A DNA stretch of 64,000 nucleotides from contig NC_084677.1 of NCBI RefSeq assembly GCF_028389875.1, positions 12,008,017-12,072,016 on the forward strand. Reading direction: 5' to 3'. Source of the stretch: Rhea pennata (taxonomy: Eukaryota > Chordata > Aves > Rheiformes > Rheidae). A program made the position numbers and the translations under genes. The notes beneath the pieces are model-generated. The model made no database searches. It was not told the DNA's origin and was given only the letters and a program-made list of their open reading frames with translations. Of this stretch, positions 58,659-64,000 are shown one piece after another (position 1 is the stretch's first letter; every line of letters begins with the position of its first letter).

Positions 58659-61600
58659 GATGAGGATGCGAAGGATTTTCTGCAGGGAGAGTACAAAGTC
58701 CTGAGGGACTTTTGTTGGCGTTGATAGGAGCAAGCTGGCCATCTGGGCTCTGCGGCAACCTCCTGACAGCAGGGTAACATCTTGGGGAGGTGGGCTCCAA
58801 AATGCCAATGTGCTCTCCGCTCCTTGGATAGCAGAGGAGCGCATGAGTCACCAGGGATTGCGTACAAGCGAGCAGTGTTCTTCCAGACAGCGATACATCA
58901 CTGCCCACCAAATAGGTTTACCATTTACCTCATTGTAAGATTTTCTTGTTTACTCATGCGCTTGGGAACATCTTGTTCACTACAACTTAGTTGCAGATAT
59001 GTCCTGATGTAACAACCAGAAAAATCTGGTTGGAAGAGCTGATGTCTGCATCTATGTATTCATGTTGCAACTTGATTTTTATAGTGGACGTTGTTATGAA
59101 GTTCTCAGCACTTACAAGTATTAGAGTATTCTAATTCGTTCCTTCAAAAGTGACATTGGTGGAAAAATGCTATTTAGCAGAAATGTGTAATATTTTATTT
59201 TTCTATTCAGTGGTTGGTCTCCACTGGCAGATATTAATCACATAACCATATGCAGTTCATCCTAACTTAATATGAACAAGCTGTTAATAAGCATAAGCCT
59301 GAGATAAAACTCTTTCAGGAATATGTTGTCTTGCAATCCCAGTGAAGAAACATGGAAAGAATGACTTTCATTTGGCAGTTGATAAAGACTTTTCTTGTAG
59401 CATAAGGAAAGTGGTGTTGCACCCAAAAGGATGTTGTTACCCTTCCCAGGAGAAGGGGATCTATAATATGCTAATCTTCTTTTGGACTTTTTTGTACCCT
59501 TTTTGTGTATGGAGAGGAGAAGAAACTGCTGCTGAGTGCTTATATAGCCCCCGTACACGCTGCTTAAATGCTAGAAAATTAACCAGACCAATGGTTTCAA
59601 TCCCCTGACACAAACAGGATTTTCTGGACAACGGACTTCAGGGTCCTGGCAGGAGCTTGCAGACAGAACAAAAGCAGTGATTCTGCAGTTGCTGGGTTTC
59701 TTGAAAAAGCAAATAAATGCCACTTCAGGAAAATACTTTTAATTGCAACATCAGCATGTCTTGTCTCCCTTTCTCTGATTGCATTTTCCATATCAGGTTG
59801 CACTGCAGCTTTTTTGCCTGAACCCCATGTGTCCCAACCCTGCAGGCTACAGGGACGGATCCTCACACTAGCGTGGAGCCTCTTTGACATATGCATTGGC
59901 CTATGAGGAGATCAAGGGTATGGTATTCATGAAGCCCTGGGCAACGTTAGTTCGCTTTGAGGTCTGCCACGCAGCATGATCAGTATGGAGCAGCAAGGGA
60001 GGGGATTTTCATTACTAGGTTACCTGAAGCCTTATGCATGTCTTCAAGAAGAAAAGCCCTAAAGCCAGGCACTTAAAAAAGCAGTCACCTACTGCTGAGA
60101 TGCTCTTTTGGGTACTTGTTCGCCTTGTGAGCATATAAATTCTGAATAACCTCCCTGTAATGTGCAGGGTTTACGTCTGACTTCGCTGTGCTGGAGAAGA
60201 AGTCAAGGCCTGAGGCCAAAAGCTCCATCTGGCCACTCGGCCGTCATCAGGCTGCAGTGAGGGGCTGGCAAGGCTGTTGTGTGCTGATCCACAGGCTGCC
60301 AGGATTTCACGGGAGCATGGAGCAGAGCCTGATCTCGGCTGGTGTAACTGCACGTTCGTTAGCAGCATCTCGCAGTGGCCCGAGCAGATCGGGGTTGGAT
60401 GTATGGCTCTGTGCGCTCAAACCCTCTGCGGCTCCAGTGGAGTCACTCGTTCCTGGCTGGCTCTGCCCAGCGCTTGGAGCTTTTCCTATAGCAAGTTTGC
60501 TAGAGATATTGGTATTATTTTAATGCATTTTGGCTCTCCTGGGGCCATCTCTAGCAGAAAGCACGAAGAATTGTTGCAGAAAGGTTGTGTTGTACCTGTG
60601 CAAGCCCTAACGCTCGAGTTGAGATTTCGAAGGTGGGAATAAGAGCTGTTGGCTCAGGGTGTTTTCCAGCTTCTGCAGACTTGAAACGAATTCTTGAACC
60701 CACTGCAATACTTCAGGAGAGATAGATGCTCCCTGCTGTTACAGCTGAACATTATTCCTTCAGCAAAACCAGGAAGAGGGGTCAAGGATGGGATCAAAAG
60801 ACATTAAATTTGGAGATGGTTTTTGGCATCCTAGCTTGAACCATCTCTATTGGACCGTTGCTCCCGGTGTTGCCACCTCATGTAGTCTGACTCTGCTTGG
60901 TATGTTACGAAATGTCTTTTTTGAAGCATGGAATCAAGTCAGTACATGAGAATCTCAACTTTAATTTTGCAAGAGAGCAGAAAAGGGAGGAGGTGGTAGA
61001 GGAAAGTGTGCTTTTTAAGCTGGATGCAAAAAAGAAAGATTAAAAAATCCCCAAATTAGAAGGTGAATAAAAATATTCCCACCAATTTAGTATTTTTAAA
61101 ACTACGTGACTTTTCAAGCCGGCCGCGTGACTTTAGGGGGGCTGACTCACAATATTTGAATACTACAGATTGGCTATCCTGAGCGTCCCAGTTTTCCGGC
61201 AGGCAGTAATTACTGCTAGAGAGTGAATTGCCTCCCTCGAATCTTGGAAGCAAGTAGTAGAGCAGAGGAGGAGCTGTGACTCAGGCATGGGGACGTGCGT
61301 GAGTCACCGGGACGCTTGCGTTGGTAGTAGCTGGCTTAGGGCAGTACTTAAAGTCTTGCAGTCTGTCCCCACAGAAAGGCTGGTGTTTGCAACAGAGACA
61401 GGTACAACCCTAAAAACACCGTTAGTCACGGCTCGGGAAACGAATGAGCCGCACTGTTTTGCTGTCTTGCGGGTGAATTACAAGTTAAGCGAAAACGCTT
61501 TGCCTCCCTTCCCATCGCGTGCCGATTTCCGTATCTAAGAGAACTTGGACCCTTAAGTGCTTTAGGACTCTGAGTATTTGAGAAACTCCCACCAACGTAG

Positions 61601-62229
61601 CCTAAACCAGGGGCAAAGCTTGAAGACTGATGATCACTTGGGGGCTTGGGATTTTTGTTGTTATTTTTTTTTTGCTCCTATTAAAGTATTTGTCAGTCAT
61701 GTTTGCAGAGCAGGAACTCTAATGAGTAATTGGCGCTGCTGTTGTTTATTGCTTTGATGTTAAATCTATTTTATTTACTTGTTTGGAATTGAGCCCAGCA
61801 GTGGATTACTGTTTTATCCAGGTTTGGTCTTAAAATATTTGATTTAAGCTTTCAGCATGCAAATTAATCTTGATGTATTTGTAAATGGAGAAATGTGCAG
61901 GTTTCTATTTATATGATACTAAAGATAAAGGGCATGAAGCAGTGATGATGAAACCAAATGTTTATGGGGTGGGGGGGGAGAGAAAAAGAAACAACAACAT
62001 CTAAAAATCACATTCTCAGTGCACTGAGCAGAAAAAATGGGCCGTAAGGACGTGAGAGTAGTTGTCCTTGCCTGCCTCTAGGAGACGTAGCAAAGTTTAA
62101 CCCAAAATTTGAACTAAAGTTGGCATGAATTCTAGGCCCGGCCTATATCTGAGTATAGATAGGGAGCTCTGTAGTGTTTACTGCACGTGGGAGGCGTTTG
62201 CCTACGAGGCAGGTACTGTCCAGCCTGTG
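58659..62229. other. Noncoding DNA, distal downstream
   Basis: No gene could be supported. Overlapping minus-strand frames at 58615-58911 and plus-strand frames at 60188-60642 are short and of unknown type. No clear repeats were recognised. Confidence 0.45.
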
Positions 62230-62580
62230 ATTTCAAGCCCCGCTAACGGAGCGCGCGGGCGGCTCGTGCCCCGCTGCAGCGGCCGCCGGCGCTGGGAGCT
62301 GCAGCAAGGCGCTCTTCCTCGGCCTCAAAGCGCTCGTGGGTCAGGTCAGGTGTCTCCTTGCCCCCAGATCTGGGTCCCCAGGCAGCTACGGCGGCTGCTC
62401 ACCTCTTCTGCGGGTTTGATCTCGGAGCGCTGCCCGGAGGCTCCCGGGAGGAGGCCGTTCCCGTGCCCCGCCGGAGCAGAGTGCCTCGCCTCGGCTGATC
62501 CCTCGGGGAAACCTCTGTCGTGGTCGGTGGGATCAGCCTGCCTCTTCCCAAGTGATCCGCAGCGTTTCTAGACTGCGGGG
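62230..62580. other. GC-rich patch with CpG enrichment
   Basis: About 350 bases of raised GC and CpG. It is of borderline CpG-island size. An open frame through it (62125-62571) has no recognisable domain. Confidence 0.45.
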
Positions 62581-64000
62581 AAGTTGAAGGAAGTTAAAGC
62601 TGGGATCGTCTGCCGTCAAAAGAGTTTTGATTTAGGGCTTTAAAAGCTTTTGGAAAACAAAGCATCATCCAAAGCCATTATCATGTAATTGCTCATTTTA
62701 ATGGTTCGAAGGAACAAGTTGGGGAGCAGGATTTGTATGCTCAGAAATTAGAGAGAGGGTTTTATGAGTGCTTTGCTCCTGGGTGATCATATTATAGTCT
62801 AAACTCTCTTATTGTGAGCAGAAATATGGGTCGCGGCTGGGGTGAGATCTCACAGTGCCGTAGCGAAGCGGCCTGGGCACGGAGAGGGGAAAGGCCCTGG
62901 CTTCCTTAGGGCTATGCCCTGAAATACAGAGAAGCCCAGAAACACGTTATCTCCCTTGAATTTGTGTTTGCCCTGTATTCACCACTCTTCTCTCTGTGTT
63001 TCTGTCCTCTGTATGTTTTAATAGCATCATATCATGTTTGTTTCTTTGCTCCACTTGTGCTATATGTGGTATTATTAAAATGTGTGATGTACTGATTTTG
63101 TCATTACCTGTACACTGGGATCTCCTGTGTGTGTAGTTATCTGGAGTCAAACATACCTGCCCGGGGGCCCTAAAGTAAAATCTTGCAAGCATTAAAATCA
63201 AATCAAGGTCCTCCTGGGGTTCATGGCCAGGAGCATGCAGAGTAGTCACGGTCTGATATGGACTTCACTAGGAAAGGGCTATACAGGCAAGTATTGATCC
63301 CATCGGCACTCTGCTTCTCCCTAAATTGGTGTTAACTTATGGGTTGCAAAGATCACAAGCAGAACAAGGGCTCCTCAATCCTTTGGGAGCTTGTGTGTCA
63401 AACTCCTCATTTTTCAGAGTTACTTAGCACTGGCAGTTCCTACTGACCTCAGCAGGAGCTGACATGAGGCTAGCGAGTACTGCATATCTCTGAAAAGCAA
63501 ACTGCAAGTATTTTCCCTTCTTTCTGGAGGTCTGTTGCTTGTTTATTGACTGCCCCTCTCCCGACGGGCTCTAGCTCCCTTGGGAAGTCATCACACTGCA
63601 TGTGGTAGGAGCTGAACCAAGACCTCATGTGCCTGGAGCCAAGTTCATCTCAGAGCACTTAACTAACACTAAAGTACAGTTTGCAATGTCTGTTGGGTTG
63701 TACTTAGCAAATTTTGCAATGTATTTTACAGTTGATTGCCAAATCTTAATTGTATAAAATGAATAACAATGCTGTCCTGCACAGTAATAAGTGTAGTTAA
63801 AATTAGCACACAGAATTCGCATTGTATCGTTAACTGCTATTCTCCTAGATGTGATCAGTTACAGTTTAAAATTAAAAGTGCTTTTTTGATTGATCACTGT
63901 TCTCCAGAATGCCATTTTGAGGATGATTCTGGTCTAGTTTAACACTCAAGCAGTTTGGGTTTTGCTTTGGATTCAAATAAAGGCAAAACTCTAACAACAT
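62581..64000. other. Noncoding DNA to the end of the window
   Basis: No gene, mobile element or notable repeat was recognised. TMEM130, the next gene downstream of NPTX2 in mammals, was not seen. Confidence 0.5.

Noticed and set aside
1..64000. CRISPR arrays, operons, phage, tRNA or rRNA genes
   Set aside because: No regularly spaced repeats, no tRNA box B in a plausible cloverleaf and no rRNA-like sequence were seen; the window is eukaryotic.

Overview
The window is vertebrate nuclear DNA, most likely from a bird. The evidence is a spliced multi-exon gene with GT-AG introns, long AT-rich noncoding stretches with scattered CpG islands, microsatellites, and one 5'-truncated CR1 retrotransposon whose 3' end carries the short ATTCTGTG-type repeat typical of avian CR1. 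CR1 also occurs in crocodilians and turtles. The low density of recognisable repeats (one clear element in 64 kb) and the compact introns favour a bird, but the species cannot be named from this window.

One protein-coding gene is clear: NPTX2 (neuronal pentraxin 2, also called Narp), on the + strand. It has five coding exons: 18126-18581, 20043-20259, 23808-24052, 25758-25937 and 27499-27726. Joined, they give 441 residues: a signal peptide, a coiled-coil N-terminal half with cysteines for multimer formation, and a C-terminal pentraxin domain with its family signature, conserved cysteine pair and calcium-site residues. All junctions have GT donors and AG acceptors, and the reading frame is intact. 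The promoter is a CpG island with a CCAAT box and a canonical TATA box; a short upstream ORF in the 5' UTR overlaps the main start codon. The 3' UTR probably runs about 1.46 kb to an ATTAAA signal at 29168.

Layout: 1-547 unassigned; 548-1567 CR1 fragment; 1568-17500 noncoding DNA upstream of NPTX2; 17520-29190 the NPTX2 transcription unit; 29200-64000 noncoding DNA downstream with no recognisable coding gene. The downstream part holds two sizeable CpG islands (about 33830-34640 and 50920-51860), smaller GC-rich patches, several microsatellites, perfect short inverted repeats and a few candidate regulatory motifs. One 648-nt ATG-initiated open frame at 58011-58658 follows a good 3' splice-site-like sequence, but no family could be recognised in it.

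I found no CRISPR array, tRNA, rRNA, operon, phage or other microbial system, and nothing that amounts to a new protein system. The points most worth a second look are the overlapping uORF in the NPTX2 leader, the orphan CpG islands downstream, the 58 kb open frame, an almost perfect oestrogen-response-element-like palindrome at 48206, and the perfect hairpins near 45812, 46976, 49077 and 49954.
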